A stretch of DNA of 64,000 nucleotides from Sporosarcina sp. BP05 (GTDB lineage Bacteria > Bacillota > Bacilli > Bacillales_A > Planococcaceae). Where the stretch lies: positions 362,210-426,209 of the forward strand of contig NZ_JACFTD010000001.1 of assembly GCF_014282005.1 (NCBI RefSeq), written 5' to 3'. A program made the position numbers and the translations under genes. The notes under the pieces are model-generated. The model was not told the origin of the DNA, searched no databases, and saw only the letters and a program-made list of their open reading frames with translations. Shown here in pieces: positions 49,914 to 58,535 of this stretch; the stretch's first letter is position 1, and each line of letters opens with the position of its first letter.

Positions 49914-51477
49914 TCCACGTCCACTCCTCAACATTCCAGAGGAAACCAGATCCGTGGTGGCCAAGTATCCGTTCTTTAACACCGCTTAGATTTTTATTAA
50001 TGCCGTAAACCGCATCTTCGTACGCGATAAAGTCAAATGCAGGGTCCCTCGCGAGCTCGGCTTGGAACTCCATATAAATCGCTTTTCGTTCTTCAGGATC
50101 CGTCGTAAGACGACCTTTTTCGAGTAGCTCATCCACTTTTGCATTTGAATAGCTACCAAAGTTATAACCGGAGCTCGTTAAACTCGACTGATCTGTATGG
50201 AACAGGATATGCGTATGATGATCCGCATCGTATGGGCTACCCCATCCAATCATGAATGCTTCTGCATCTTCAATCGTAATGGCACTCCAGTCAAGCGCAT
50301 CTACCTTGACATCCGCACCGATTTTCTTGAATCCTTCTGCAACGTAGTTTGCCATGTTCACACGAACTGTGTCTGATACTGGTGCTGTAATCGTGAACGC
50401 TAGTTTTTCATCATCTTTGTAGCGGAAACCATCCTGATCTTCTTTCCAGCCTGCACCGTCTAGAAGCTCTTTCGCTTTTTCAACGTCATATGCGTACTTC
50501 TCTACATCTTCATTGTTGAACGCATGTTTTTGAAGGGGTGAATACGCTTCTGTTCCGTATCCTTTCAAAATGCCTTTGACAATCTGAGCGCGGTCCGTTG
50601 CATAGCTAAATGCGCGCCTCACATCAACGTCTTTCCATAAATCTTTAGTCATGTTATAAAGTATTCCACGGTAATCCGCAGATTCAATATCGTAAATCTT
50701 GATATTTTTTTCTTTTTCTAACTCTTCAACCTGTACAGGATCGAGTAATGCAATATCAACTTCCCCAGATTTAAGTTGCAATGCACGGACATTGCTATCC
50801 GGAATAAATTTGAAAATCACTTTTTCAATAGTAGGCTTTGTTCCATGGAAATCGTTAAATGCTTTTAATGTTAAACTGTTACCACGATCCCACTTGTCAA
50901 ACATGTACGGGCCCGCACCAATTGGATGACTGTTGAATTCAGCTGTCCGCATATCAACGCCTTCAAACGCATGCTTAGGAAGAATTGGAGCTGTCAGTTT
51001 ATCAAGCATTGGTGTAAATGGACGTTTTAGCTTTAATTCAAGCTTATAGTCGTCTACTTTCTTAATCGAATCAACTTCAGTGAAATCTTCTTTTAAGAAT
51101 GACGCATTGTTATCGTCAAGAATGCTTTCAATAGTAAAAACAACATCGTCAGCAGTAAGTGGTTCACCATCATGAAACTTAATAGTATCTTTTAAAACAA
51201 ACGTATACGTTAACTGATCCGTTGATACTTCATACGAATCCGCAATATCCGTAACAGGTTCATTGTTTTCATCGAACCGCATCAAACCACGGAATAATAG
51301 CGCATCCAAGTTCGTTTCTTCCAGTAACGGATTAAGTCCTTCAAATTCAGCTTCCGACGCATAGACAAGTCGATTTTCTTTTGTTTTTGAAGTTTCTTTC
51401 CCCTTACTTCCACAACCCGAAATAACGAGTAAAATTGCAATAAAAATAACGGATAATTTCATTTTCTTTTTAAACAT
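49903..51477 (-). CDS. ABC importer substrate-binding lipoprotein (NikA/OppA/CntA type)
   Basis: A 524-residue family-5 solute-binding lipoprotein (lipobox VISGC, Cys22). Fold hallmarks are FHDGEPLTADDVVFTIESI and GAGPYMFDKWDRGNSLTL. The C-terminus (GVKERILGHHGSGFLWNVEE) resembles the nickel/cobalt-metallophore binders of the CntA type more than plain OppA, so metal-chelate uptake is a fair guess. No metallophore synthesis genes (cntKLM) are present in the window. ATG follows GGGAGG. It is the first gene of the operon. Confidence 0.88.
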   Translation of the reverse strand: MFKKKMKLSVIFIAILLVISGCGSKGKETSKTKENRLVYASEAEFEGLNPLLEETNLDALLFRGLMRFDENNEPVTDIADSYEVSTDQLTYTFVLKDTIKFHDGEPLTADDVVFTIESILDDNNASFLKEDFTEVDSIKKVDDYKLELKLKRPFTPMLDKLTAPILPKHAFEGVDMRTAEFNSHPIGAGPYMFDKWDRGNSLTLKAFNDFHGTKPTIEKVIFKFIPDSNVRALQLKSGEVDIALLDPVQVEELEKEKNIKIYDIESADYRGILYNMTKDLWKDVDVRRAFSYATDRAQIVKGILKGYGTEAYSPLQKHAFNNEDVEKYAYDVEKAKELLDGAGWKEDQDGFRYKDDEKLAFTITAPVSDTVRVNMANYVAEGFKKIGADVKVDALDWSAITIEDAEAFMIGWGSPYDADHHTHILFHTDQSSLTSSGYNFGSYSNAKVDELLEKGRLTTDPEERKAIYMEFQAELARDPAFDFIAYEDAVYGINKNLSGVKERILGHHGSGFLWNVEEWTWNDR

Positions 51478-51582
51478 AATAGCCTCCCAATAAAATGTAA
51501 TTCATACTACCTAATTATAAAGAGATGGATGTTCAATGTCTAACCGGACGCCGATTGGAACAATCTTCTTATAAGTTTTCCG

Positions 51583-51606
51583 GTTAATATCCTGCAACTC
51601 GGGCAT
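51583..51606 (+). promoter_or_regulatory. Possible sigma-B-type promoter
   Basis: GTTAAT (51583-51588) and GGGCAT (51601-51606), 12 bases apart, resemble the sigma-B pattern GTTTAA-N12-14-GGGTAT, with mismatches in both boxes. Confidence 0.4.
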
Positions 51607-51641
51607 ATTATCATGAACAAATAAATAAGGAGGGTGATTAT

Positions 51642-51788
51642 ATGATGAACAAAATGGCTATGACAGCACTTGGTCTCGGCGCAGCGTATTTAATGAGAAA
51701 TAAAGATGCTAGGGACAAACTGATGAAACAGGTTGAATCGTTCACAGGTACACTTTCCAAAAAAAGCGAATCGCAAAGCAATTCGTAA
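51642..51788 (+). CDS. Small hypothetical protein (DUF3918-like)
   Basis: A 48-residue protein: short hydrophobic Gly/Ala-rich N-terminus (MNKMAMTALGLGAAYLMRNK) and a polar, basic C-terminal half with many Lys and Ser. AAGGAGG lies 8 bases before the ATG and a good terminator follows, so it is probably real. It resembles small DUF3918/YtxH-like stress proteins of Bacilli, but the match is only by general pattern. A sigma-B-like promoter upstream would fit a stress role. Confidence 0.65.
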   Translation: MMNKMAMTALGLGAAYLMRNKDARDKLMKQVESFTGTLSKKSESQSNS

Positions 51789-51826
51789 ACTCGTTTTAAA
51801 ACGATTAAGCGAAAAGACTTTTGCAT

Positions 51827-51862
51827 AAAAACGGCAACCCATAAATGGGTTGCCGTTTTTAT
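51827..51862. terminator. Terminator between small gene and tatC
   Basis: AAAAACGGCAACCC (51827-51840) pairs with GGGTTGCCGTTTTT (51847-51860); T runs on both sides. Confidence 0.9.
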
Positions 51863-51884
51863 TGTAAAAAAATCGATTACTGAG

Positions 51885-52718
51885 TTAGTTTACGACAGCA
51901 TTTCGACGTTCCGTATACAAAACGATGTAGATACTGGCTTCATAAAGAATTACCATTGGAATAAGCACAATGAGCTGGCTTACGAAATCCGGTGGCGTAA
52001 TCAAAGCCGAACCAACTGCGATGGCAAGATACGACCATTTACGCACTTTTTTCATCGATTCTGCGGTAAGCAACCCGATTGCCGCCAAAAACAACGCAAC
52101 TATCGGTAACTCGAATAATATTCCAATCGGCATCGTCGTCATGAGCAAAAAGCTAATATATTCTTGCGCCGACACCATTACGTTAAAATTCACGGCGCCT
52201 AGTGAAACGAGAAACTTATAACTAAGGGGATTGACGATAAAGTAGCCGAATGACACACCTAAAAGGAATAGCAGTAACATGACAGGCGAGTATAGACTAA
52301 GAAATCGGCCTTCCCGTTCGTTTAGCCCCGGTTTTACGAACTGCCATAGAAAATGACAAAGGAAAGGGATCGATAATCCGAATGCAAGCGCTGTTGAAAT
52401 CGACATGTAAAACTTCACGACTTCAAGTGGTCCAAGTATGATCAGCTGATGACCCCGGGTAATATACGGGAACCATAGATTGATACTCGAAAATACCGTG
52501 ATTAGGAAGAAAAGGAAAACAGCCGCGCTTTTGACGAGCTGTTTTCTTAGGTCTGTAAGATGGTCGACAAGCGAGGGATCAGCCTCAAAATTGCTTTCCA
52601 TGGCCTTGTCATCCCGATTTATTTCTGCTGTTGCTGATGTAACAATCTTCGCCTTTTCGACTTGAACTTTATCACGCGGACTTACAACTTTACGACTGTG
52701 ATCTCCATATGGTTCCAT
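51885..52718 (-). CDS. tatC: Twin-arginine translocase subunit TatC with long N-terminal extension
   Basis: A 277-residue TatC, the six-helix receptor for twin-arginine signal peptides. The family start LVDHLTDLRKQLVKSA occurs only at about residue 51, and the usual FLCHFLWQFVKPGLNEREGR and SFGYFIVNPLSYKF segments follow. The first 50 residues are polar, charged and without hydrophobic stretch; the ATG at 52718 has AGGTG upstream, while an internal ATG (residue 40) has a weaker site. It follows tatA by 12 bases. Confidence 0.92.
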   Translation of the reverse strand: MEPYGDHSRKVVSPRDKVQVEKAKIVTSATAEINRDDKAMESNFEADPSLVDHLTDLRKQLVKSAAVFLFFLITVFSSINLWFPYITRGHQLIILGPLEVVKFYMSISTALAFGLSIPFLCHFLWQFVKPGLNEREGRFLSLYSPVMLLLFLLGVSFGYFIVNPLSYKFLVSLGAVNFNVMVSAQEYISFLLMTTMPIGILFELPIVALFLAAIGLLTAESMKKVRKWSYLAIAVGSALITPPDFVSQLIVLIPMVILYEASIYIVLYTERRNAVVN

Positions 52719-52730
52719 ACTTTCACCTGC

Positions 52731-52931
52731 TTATAGTTGGTCCGTTTTCTTTATTTCCTTTGGGGCTACTGGTTCTTCATCTTCCATAATGTCTTTCGCT
52801 GACTTTTTAAATTCAGCAAGTGTCTTTCCTACCGCAGCTCCCACTTCAGGTAACTTTTTCGGTCCGAACAAAATTAAAACAATAACTAGGATGATAATCA
52901 GGCCAGGTACGCCAATACTCGCTAAACTCAT
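52731..52931 (-). CDS. tatA: Twin-arginine translocase subunit TatA
   Basis: A 66-residue TatA: one membrane helix ([16 protein letters not shown]), the conserved [10 protein letters not shown] hinge, an amphipathic helix ([18 protein letters not shown]) and an acidic/basic tail. It forms the Tat pore with TatC, a minimal TatAC system as in other Bacilli. ATG follows GGGAG by 9-10 bases. No obvious twin-arginine substrate gene is adjacent, in contrast to phoD-tatAdCd of B. subtilis. Confidence 0.95.
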   Translation of the reverse strand: MSLASIGVPGLIIILVIVLILFGPKKLPEVGAAVGKTLAEFKKSAKDIMEDEEPVAPKEIKKTDQL

Positions 52932-53151
52932 TGCATAAGGCTCCCTTCATTTTTACACAAGTGATCCGCCCGCTTTACTGTATTTAACAATCCCTTGCGC
53001 AGCCCGATAAGTCATTTATGTTTTCTGCCATCCTTTATCCTCCTCTGTATGACTGCCGTCAATATAATCAAGTCCTAGCATAAAGTATGGCAGTTCTATC
53101 TAACCTTCATACAATACAAGGCATTTATTTAATTAACTTAATTTCTACATA

Positions 53152-53181
53152 ACAAAAGAGGCTACCAAACATAGGTAGCCC
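53152..53181 (-). terminator. Terminator of the NadR-like gene
   Basis: On the minus strand GGCTACC (53180-53174) and GGTAGCC (53166-53160) pair, followed by TCTTTTG. The gap 52932-53189 otherwise shows nothing clear. Confidence 0.75.
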
Positions 53182-53189
53182 CTCTCTAT

Positions 53190-54221
53190 TCACTTTATAA
53201 TCGCTTTTACCAATGCCTTGCATCTTTCAAATCGCTCTTCATAATTCCCTCTAACAATGACATAGTCAACACCGGCTTCATCAAACATCTGCTTCAACTT
53301 ACAGCTATTTTCTTCTCGAATGGACTCCCCCCCATGAACACGCATACCATCGTTCACCCACGCCACGTCAGGCTCCAAATATATATGTAAATCGTACTCC
53401 TGTAACTTTGCCACTTCAGTTAAAATATCCAATCTTTTTCCGACATACAGCTCCGAATAATACTGCGTAACAATCGCTTCGGTGTCGATAAAAAGAACTT
53501 TATTTGCCGTTCGTGTTTGCATACGTTCATGGTATTTATGCTCAAACGCAATTTCATGGTAATCGCTTTCTAGCGTGATCGACATCGAATCTTTGAATTT
53601 GTTATAATATGTACGACCGTATTCCTCAACATACGAAGTATTGTACACACGCGCTAGATTTCGAACGAGCGTTGACTTCCCACTACTCTCCGTCCCAATT
53701 ACGGCAATCTTTTTCACAAAATAGGGACGAACTTCTTGGGGAATCATATGCCAATGAACGTAAGGTCCTTCCTCCCTAATCAATGTCGTCGAAATATCAA
53801 ATAGCTCCCGATCATTATCAAGCAAGATATGTTCAGCGTCTGGATACAGCTCAGTAAAGTATTCGTTATAACTACTTTCAGAACTGAAGACCGTATCGAT
53901 TTCTTTCCCTACAGACACTTTAATCGCTTTTGCACCTGCCATCCAGTCTTCAAATTTCCCTGTTTGCTTTTCTTCCACACTATGTACAAATACATGATCC
54001 AAATCAGCCGTAATTTCGCTCCACCAGCGAAGTCGTTGAACCGCCGAAATTGGTTTCATCCCTGTCCCTTCGAAGACTTCTTTCTCATATTCTTCATCAT
54101 ATGATACAACGACATGTAATTCGTCGACGATTGTTGAAGCCATCACCATGGCATTCACATGCCCTAAATGTACCGGTAAAAACTTCCCGCCGTACATCCC
54201 AATTTTACGTTTCAATGTCAT
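53190..54221 (-). CDS. nadR: NadR-like NMN adenylyltransferase / nicotinamide riboside kinase
   Basis: A 343-residue bifunctional NAD-salvage enzyme. Residues 1-165 form a nucleotidyltransferase with GMYGGKFLPVHLGHVNAM (HxGH) and the ISTTLIREEG motif; residues about 168-343 form a P-loop ribosylnicotinamide kinase with Walker A IGTESSGKSTLVRNL and VEEYGRTYYNKF. The helix-turn-helix repressor domain of enterobacterial NadR is absent, so it is an enzyme only. No PnuC transporter gene is in the window. The start shows AAAGATG rather than a strong ribosome site. Confidence 0.9.
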   Translation of the reverse strand: MTLKRKIGMYGGKFLPVHLGHVNAMVMASTIVDELHVVVSYDEEYEKEVFEGTGMKPISAVQRLRWWSEITADLDHVFVHSVEEKQTGKFEDWMAGAKAIKVSVGKEIDTVFSSESSYNEYFTELYPDAEHILLDNDRELFDISTTLIREEGPYVHWHMIPQEVRPYFVKKIAVIGTESSGKSTLVRNLARVYNTSYVEEYGRTYYNKFKDSMSITLESDYHEIAFEHKYHERMQTRTANKVLFIDTEAIVTQYYSELYVGKRLDILTEVAKLQEYDLHIYLEPDVAWVNDGMRVHGGESIREENSCKLKQMFDEAGVDYVIVRGNYEERFERCKALVKAIIK

Positions 54222-54279
54222 CTTTCCTGCCCCCCCAAAATGCTTTCATATGAGTCCAATACTACAAGGCCTTGCAAAA

Positions 54280-54305
54280 AAAGAAAACCACCTAGTAATA
54301 GGCGG
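54280..54305 (-). terminator. Terminator of the small gene at 54325
   Basis: CCACCTA (54288-54294) with TAGGCGG (54299-54305, one G-T pair); on the minus strand followed by TTTTCTTTTTTT. Confidence 0.7.
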
Positions 54306-54324
54306 CCTCCAAATGACTTCCGAT

Positions 54325-54546
54325 TCAATTCTCTTCCCATTCTCTAATACGTTTCTTCACTTCAGCTTCCAGATCTTCAAGCTCCATTGCATGACTTTCC
54401 TGGTCGGGTTGCATTTGAAACCAGTTCACTTCATCGCCTTTATAATGGCCTTGGTACTCTTTTCCATCCAATGTCAACTCAAAATGTAATGTTTCGTGTT
54501 GCGTATCTTCAAATATTTCTTTCCGTACATTAAAATTCTCAATCAT
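54325..54546 (-). CDS. Small acidic hypothetical protein (YheE/DUF5342-like)
   Basis: A 73-residue acidic protein: MIENFNVRKEIFEDTQHETL, a short beta-like stretch (FELTLDGKEYQGHYKGDEVNW) and a charged C-terminal helix. The order of small beta strands with KEYQGxYKGDEVxW recalls YheE-type (DUF5342) proteins of Bacillus, but the match is weak. ATG 54546 follows GGAGG by 7 bases, which supports it being a real gene. Confidence 0.6.
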   Translation of the reverse strand: MIENFNVRKEIFEDTQHETLHFELTLDGKEYQGHYKGDEVNWFQMQPDQESHAMELEDLEAEVKKRIREWEEN

Positions 54547-54758
54547 AACGTCGCCTCCATTTAATCGATTTTTCACAGTGTGCCTTTCCTATCATGCTCA
54601 CTTATTGACGATTTCTTACTTAAATGATGAAATTCATTTCACACTGCAGCGTTTATCAACTTTGCGATTGACGCGGAAGATAATTTGACCGCCTTCAAAT
54701 CCTATAGACGGAAAATCGATAGCTAAAAAAATAATAGTCTTGCTGAACTTCCAATAAC

Positions 54759-54783
54759 GTTTACTATATTCGATGTCGGGTAT
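54759..54783 (+). promoter_or_regulatory. Sigma-B promoter before the CsbD-like gene
   Basis: GTTTAC (54759-54764), a 13-base spacer and GGGTAT (54778-54783) match the general-stress sigma-B pattern closely, 35 bases before the start codon. Confidence 0.8.
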
Positions 54784-54817
54784 ATAGTTGTATAATTAAC
54801 CAGACGGGGGTTTTATT

Positions 54818-55147
54818 GTGAGTAATAGTTTTTCCGACAAATTCAAAGGCGCTGTAAACAAAGTAAAAGGTGAAGTAAAAGAGAAATTCGACACTGCAAT
54901 GGATAACGACAAGGTCGACAAGTTTAAAGGGCAAGCGCAGGATAAATTTGGCGAAGTGAAAAATAAAATCGACACCGCAATGGACAGTGACAAAGTCGAC
55001 AAGCTAAAAGGGCAAGCGCAGGATAAGTTTGGTGAAGTAAAAAACAAAATTGGCACAGTGATGGACAGTGACAAAGTCGACAAGTTTAAAGGGCAAGCAC
55101 AGGATAAGTTTGGTGAACTGAAAGACAAGTTTACTAACAAAAAGTGA
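54818..55147 (+). CDS. CsbD-like hydrophilic stress protein with three tandem repeats
   Basis: A 109-residue, Lys/Asp-rich, Cys-free protein. Three copies of a 27-residue unit, DKVDKFKGQAQDKFGEVKNK plus a 7-residue connector, follow a related N-terminal half unit (FKGAVNKVKGEVKEKFDTAM). The DNA repeats have an 81-base period and are nearly identical, pointing to recent tandem duplication. The pattern recalls CsbD/LEA-like helices that protect membranes or proteins under stress. Start is GTG 54818 behind GGGGG, under a sigma-B promoter. Confidence 0.8.
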   Translation: MSNSFSDKFKGAVNKVKGEVKEKFDTAMDNDKVDKFKGQAQDKFGEVKNKIDTAMDSDKVDKLKGQAQDKFGEVKNKIGTVMDSDKVDKFKGQAQDKFGELKDKFTNKK

Positions 55148-55219
55148 CATTGAAAGATTTACACCAAACGTAAGTCATCTAGTGAAATTAAACTAGTACA
55201 GCCTTCAGCCAATGTAACA

Positions 55220-55272
55220 ATAAAAAGGTAATCATGTGCACCGTCATTTCGGCGTACACGATTACCTTTTTA
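55220..55272. terminator. Bidirectional terminator
   Basis: AAAAAGGTAATC and GATTACCTTTTT pair with further partial pairing inside (TGTGCACCG with CGGCGTACA), between convergent genes. Confidence 0.8.
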
Positions 55273-55677
55273 TGTGTACAGGCCTTCAAAGCCTAGTATC
55301 GGAACCCGATCTTCCTCTAATTGAATCTCGTCTAACGGAATTTCGATTATATATTCAAACTTTCCGTAAGCATGCACGTCAATCTTCCCTTTAACAAAAG
55401 GATTATTTGTCACAAGTGCAACCTTTCTAGTATTTTCATTGTATCCTTCCACAGCGAATCGATGGCCTGCTATCATTGCATACGGAACGATTTCATATGC
55501 ATCTTCCAATTCTCTGACTGAGACTGATTTAATGAAAACCTGTTTATATCCACTTATCCCCACAAACCCATTCTCCAAGTCTAAAGGATTACTCGATTGT
55601 AAGTAGTATTGTCGTTGATAGGAAACTAGTTCAAACTCTTTATTTCGCCATACAGCAAAACGTCCTTTTCTTATCAC
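55270..55677 (-). CDS. Hypothetical protein, all-beta looking
   Basis: A 135-residue protein with alternating hydrophobic/charged residues (AVWRNKEFELVSYQRQYYLQ, EIVPYAMIAGHRFAVEGYNE, KFEYIIEIPLDEIQLEEDR) that suggest a beta-rich soluble fold. No Cys and no membrane helix; no family recognised. GTG 55677 is taken as start because GGGGGAG stands 7 bases before it; the longer frame has none. Confidence 0.6.
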   Translation of the reverse strand: MIRKGRFAVWRNKEFELVSYQRQYYLQSSNPLDLENGFVGISGYKQVFIKSVSVRELEDAYEIVPYAMIAGHRFAVEGYNENTRKVALVTNNPFVKGKIDVHAYGKFEYIIEIPLDEIQLEEDRVPILGFEGLYT

Positions 55678-55860
55678 TTCATCTCCCCCACTATTTATAT
55701 TATAACTATTATACATAGTAGATTGAAAATTGCGTATACACCTTTCGTCATATTTTTACAGAAAAGTTCAGGTGAAAATGATATTTAAATCTCTTTTTCG
55801 GTATAATTTTATCATTTATGACAATCATAAGCGGTAGTACAGTAAAGGAGGATGGTTTAA

Positions 55861-56046
55861 TTGACTAAAAAGAAGCCATTCACAAATGGCACCAAAAACC
55901 TTCCAATAGACGAGGTTATTAGTGATGATATGAAATTTGTCGATGCTATTCCACTTGAAGAATTAAAAATGAAAGCATTTTCAGAGAAACAACGTCCTAT
56001 TACAGAAAACACTTTATCAGGCAAAGAAGATTTCCCGAAATCCTAA
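55861..56046 (+). CDS. Small hypothetical protein
   Basis: A 61-residue charged protein (start MTKKKPFTNGTKNLPIDEVI) with no hydrophobic stretch. Start is TTG 55861 with AAAGGAGG 8 bases upstream; a very strong terminator follows. No family recognised; the good signals make it likely to be expressed. Confidence 0.6.
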   Translation: MTKKKPFTNGTKNLPIDEVISDDMKFVDAIPLEELKMKAFSEKQRPITENTLSGKEDFPKS

Positions 56047-56049
56047 AAA

Positions 56050-56088
56050 AGTAGCGCCCATTCACTTATTGTGAATGGGCGCTACTCT
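56050..56088. terminator. Bidirectional terminator
   Basis: AGTAGCGCCCATTCAC (56050-56065) pairs perfectly with GTGAATGGGCGCTACT (56071-56086). Confidence 0.88.
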
Positions 56089-56792
56089 TAGTCTATTTTC
56101 ATCAGGTCGAGCGGTGTAATGATTCCAAATAACTTCTCTTCCGGTCTCCCATTTTCCGTAATTAGAAGTGCCTCAAGACGCTTTCCTTCAGCAACAGACT
56201 TTTTGAAGTATTCCTCCGCTTCATAAACAGATAAGTCCATTCTTATAAATCGATACGTGTTTTTTTGTTTTTCGTGGGAATAAATGTCGAGAAGTGTCGG
56301 CATTTCCCGGGAAATTATTTCGTCTGTCATATTATCTGCAAGCCAATACGTAATACCTGTCGCTGTAATAAGCCCAATGAACTTATTTCCTTGATAAATA
56401 GGTATCTGATTGAACTTCTTTTCCCGTATTAGATTCAATCCACTAGCAAGTGTATCGGTAGCTTGTAATATATGGACTTTTCGTAGGAACAAATCAGCCA
56501 CTGTCACAGGCTTTGACAGTTCTCGATCGATGTATTCAATCAGTTCCACAATATCCTCATGTGGTTCAGCGATTGCATACTCCATACCAGTCCGATTGTG
56601 GACGATTGCATTGCGTAAATCACCGCATTCACGCAAATCCTGCTCAAACTTTCGGATAACCGCATTCAAATGCTTAGACTTATCAATCAAGCGCGGGAAA
56701 GACATAAAGCTGCTCAAGCCACTTACTTTTTCCATAGATTTCTCAATACGATTAAATGCAAAGATGAAGCGATCTGAGTTACGCACAGTCAT
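56088..56792 (-). CDS. HEPN-like domain fused to a CBS pair
   Basis: A 234-residue protein. Residues about 95-234 are two CBS modules (ITATGITYWL and FGIITPLDLMKID are their ends), which bind adenine nucleotides. Residues 1-90 are helical with the segment DLRECGDLRNAIVHNRTG; R60-x4-H65 is the arrangement of HEPN-type RNases and of related DUF4145-like helical domains. This suggests nucleotide-gated RNA binding or cleavage, though the family may be inactive. It is monocistronic, with no toxin-antitoxin partner visible. Start ATG has GGGAGGAGC upstream. Confidence 0.7.
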   Translation of the reverse strand: MTVRNSDRFIFAFNRIEKSMEKVSGLSSFMSFPRLIDKSKHLNAVIRKFEQDLRECGDLRNAIVHNRTGMEYAIAEPHEDIVELIEYIDRELSKPVTVADLFLRKVHILQATDTLASGLNLIREKKFNQIPIYQGNKFIGLITATGITYWLADNMTDEIISREMPTLLDIYSHEKQKNTYRFIRMDLSVYEAEEYFKKSVAEGKRLEALLITENGRPEEKLFGIITPLDLMKID

Positions 56793-56853
56793 CCAAAGCT
56801 CCTCCCTAATCTGAATAATTCAAATTTAAAAGAATTATACCACAAAGGGTTGT

Positions 56854-57636
56854 TTACACTGTCGTTTTTGCGGCATTCCGTTTCGACATGACTACTCCGA
56901 AGACGATTAAGATGACGATTAGTATTACTGTCAGACCCGAGCTCATCCATAAATTTGTCAGTTCGGAATCTGCCTTGAACCAATAGGATGCGTACACCGA
57001 CAATTTCCACGGTGACACTGTCCAATAAGTACCGATAAGTGAATCTATAACCTGGTAGACCAGCGTAATTAGAATCGCAAGTCCTGCTGCACCACCGGTC
57101 GGAAGCCATGCGCTTAGTGCTAAAACAACTGTGACAACGAAGACCAACCATAAACTATACGTTGCAACAAAGGCGACTATTTCTCCCGCATCTACATGGT
57201 TAAAGAGGATTTCAATATAGTACCAAGCAGCCATAAAGCCGAGCCATACGCTTCCAAGTACAATACCATTAACGACAATCCATTTACTCAAAAAGTAGTT
57301 TAGGAATGACATCGGGCGAACATAGAGTAACGTTGCCGTCCCATTTTTCCGTTCTCCTGAAATAGTCCCCATGAAAGCGAGAATAATAACGAGAATACCA
57401 ATAGTTTGGTATTGCCCAAGCAATGACAGAAAGATTTCTTCCCCTTTTAATTCCGGCCATAGGAATTCGGCTCCTTCAGGCATATTACCGACACTTTTCA
57501 TAATTTCAGGCAAAAAGTGATTTGTTACAGGCTCCATTATACCGAATATAATAAAGACGAGCGGAATCCATAACATTTTGAAATTCCGTGTATGTTCACG
57601 CCATTCTTTCTGCACTAGTACGGTAAGACCATTCAT
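56854..57636 (-). CDS. ABC-2 type permease (YxlG-like)
   Basis: A 260-residue six-helix ABC-2 permease; the first helix (LWIPLVFIIFGIMEPVTNHF) is followed by a large outside loop and five more helices. The segment MGTISGERKNGTATLLYVRP is the typical coupling region. It shares one base of its start with the ATPase stop (TGATG). The order PLDc_N protein, ATPase, permease equals yxlE-yxlF-yxlG of the B. subtilis sigY operon, but no sigY is here. Export substrate unknown. Confidence 0.85.
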   Translation of the reverse strand: MNGLTVLVQKEWREHTRNFKMLWIPLVFIIFGIMEPVTNHFLPEIMKSVGNMPEGAEFLWPELKGEEIFLSLLGQYQTIGILVIILAFMGTISGERKNGTATLLYVRPMSFLNYFLSKWIVVNGIVLGSVWLGFMAAWYYIEILFNHVDAGEIVAFVATYSLWLVFVVTVVLALSAWLPTGGAAGLAILITLVYQVIDSLIGTYWTVSPWKLSVYASYWFKADSELTNLWMSSGLTVILIVILIVFGVVMSKRNAAKTTV

Positions 57637-58535
57637 CAGACCACCGCCACTTTCATGAAGATATCTTCAAGGCTCGCCGTCTGCCATTCAACTTTTCGCA
57701 CTAAAAACTTACCGACGCTTAACACGGAGAGGACAGATGACATTTCAACCTTTTCCGACCGGATGTCAATTGAAACAATCAACCCTTTTGATGTCATTTG
57801 CCATTTAGTCACTTCCGTAAATCGTCGCAACTCTTGCTCTCCTTCAAATTCAATGACTATTCGCGGCTCCGCATAGCGCGTTCGTACTTCATCAAGTGAA
57901 CCATGTTCGACAAGCTTTCCCTGCCGTAAAAACAGCAACTGGTCTGTCATTTCTTCCGCATCATTCAAAATATGAGTCGAATATAAAATCGTTGTTTTTT
58001 GTTGTAACTCTTTCAACAAATCCATCACTTGTCGACGCCCAACTGGATCGAGTGCAGATACCGGTTCATCGAGTAGAAGCAGTTTTGGTTTATGGACAAT
58101 CGCTTGCGCAAGCCCTAGACGCTGTTTCATTCCCCCGGAAAAAGTACCCGTCTTTTTGTTCACGGCATCGCCTAGGCCTACAAATTCCAATGTCTTTTTC
58201 GCATCCATTGTTGCTTGTTTTGTCTCCACCCCACTTAGCCGCGCAGCCATTTCAGTAAATTCAAGCGCAGATAGCCAAGGAAAAAACTTCGGATATTGTG
58301 GAAGAAAACCAATAATCGACCGGATATCCTGTTTTGCATCCCCTTGAAATTGTAGCGCTCCGCTTGTCGCCGAAACTAACCCTGCAAGCATAGACAATGT
58401 CGTCGTTTTCCCAGCACCGTTTGGCCCAATTAAAGCGGTTGCTGTATGTTCTTCAAGCTCGAACGACACAGCATCCACTACATTATTATTGACATATTTC
58501 TTCGTTAAATTATCCACTTGAAGCAGAGTGGTCAT
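57636..58535 (-). CDS. ABC transporter ATPase (YxlF-like)
   Basis: A 299-residue ATPase with Walker A LIGPNGAGKTTTLSMLAG, signature FSGGMKQRLGLAQAI, Walker B LLLLDEPVSALDP and switch His in YSTHILNDAE. A C-terminal region of about 80 residues follows the core. ATG 58535 follows GGGAGG and overlaps the preceding gene's stop (ATGA). It powers the permease encoded next. Confidence 0.93.
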   Translation of the reverse strand: MTTLLQVDNLTKKYVNNNVVDAVSFELEEHTATALIGPNGAGKTTTLSMLAGLVSATSGALQFQGDAKQDIRSIIGFLPQYPKFFPWLSALEFTEMAARLSGVETKQATMDAKKTLEFVGLGDAVNKKTGTFSGGMKQRLGLAQAIVHKPKLLLLDEPVSALDPVGRRQVMDLLKELQQKTTILYSTHILNDAEEMTDQLLFLRQGKLVEHGSLDEVRTRYAEPRIVIEFEGEQELRRFTEVTKWQMTSKGLIVSIDIRSEKVEMSSVLSVLSVGKFLVRKVEWQTASLEDIFMKVAVV

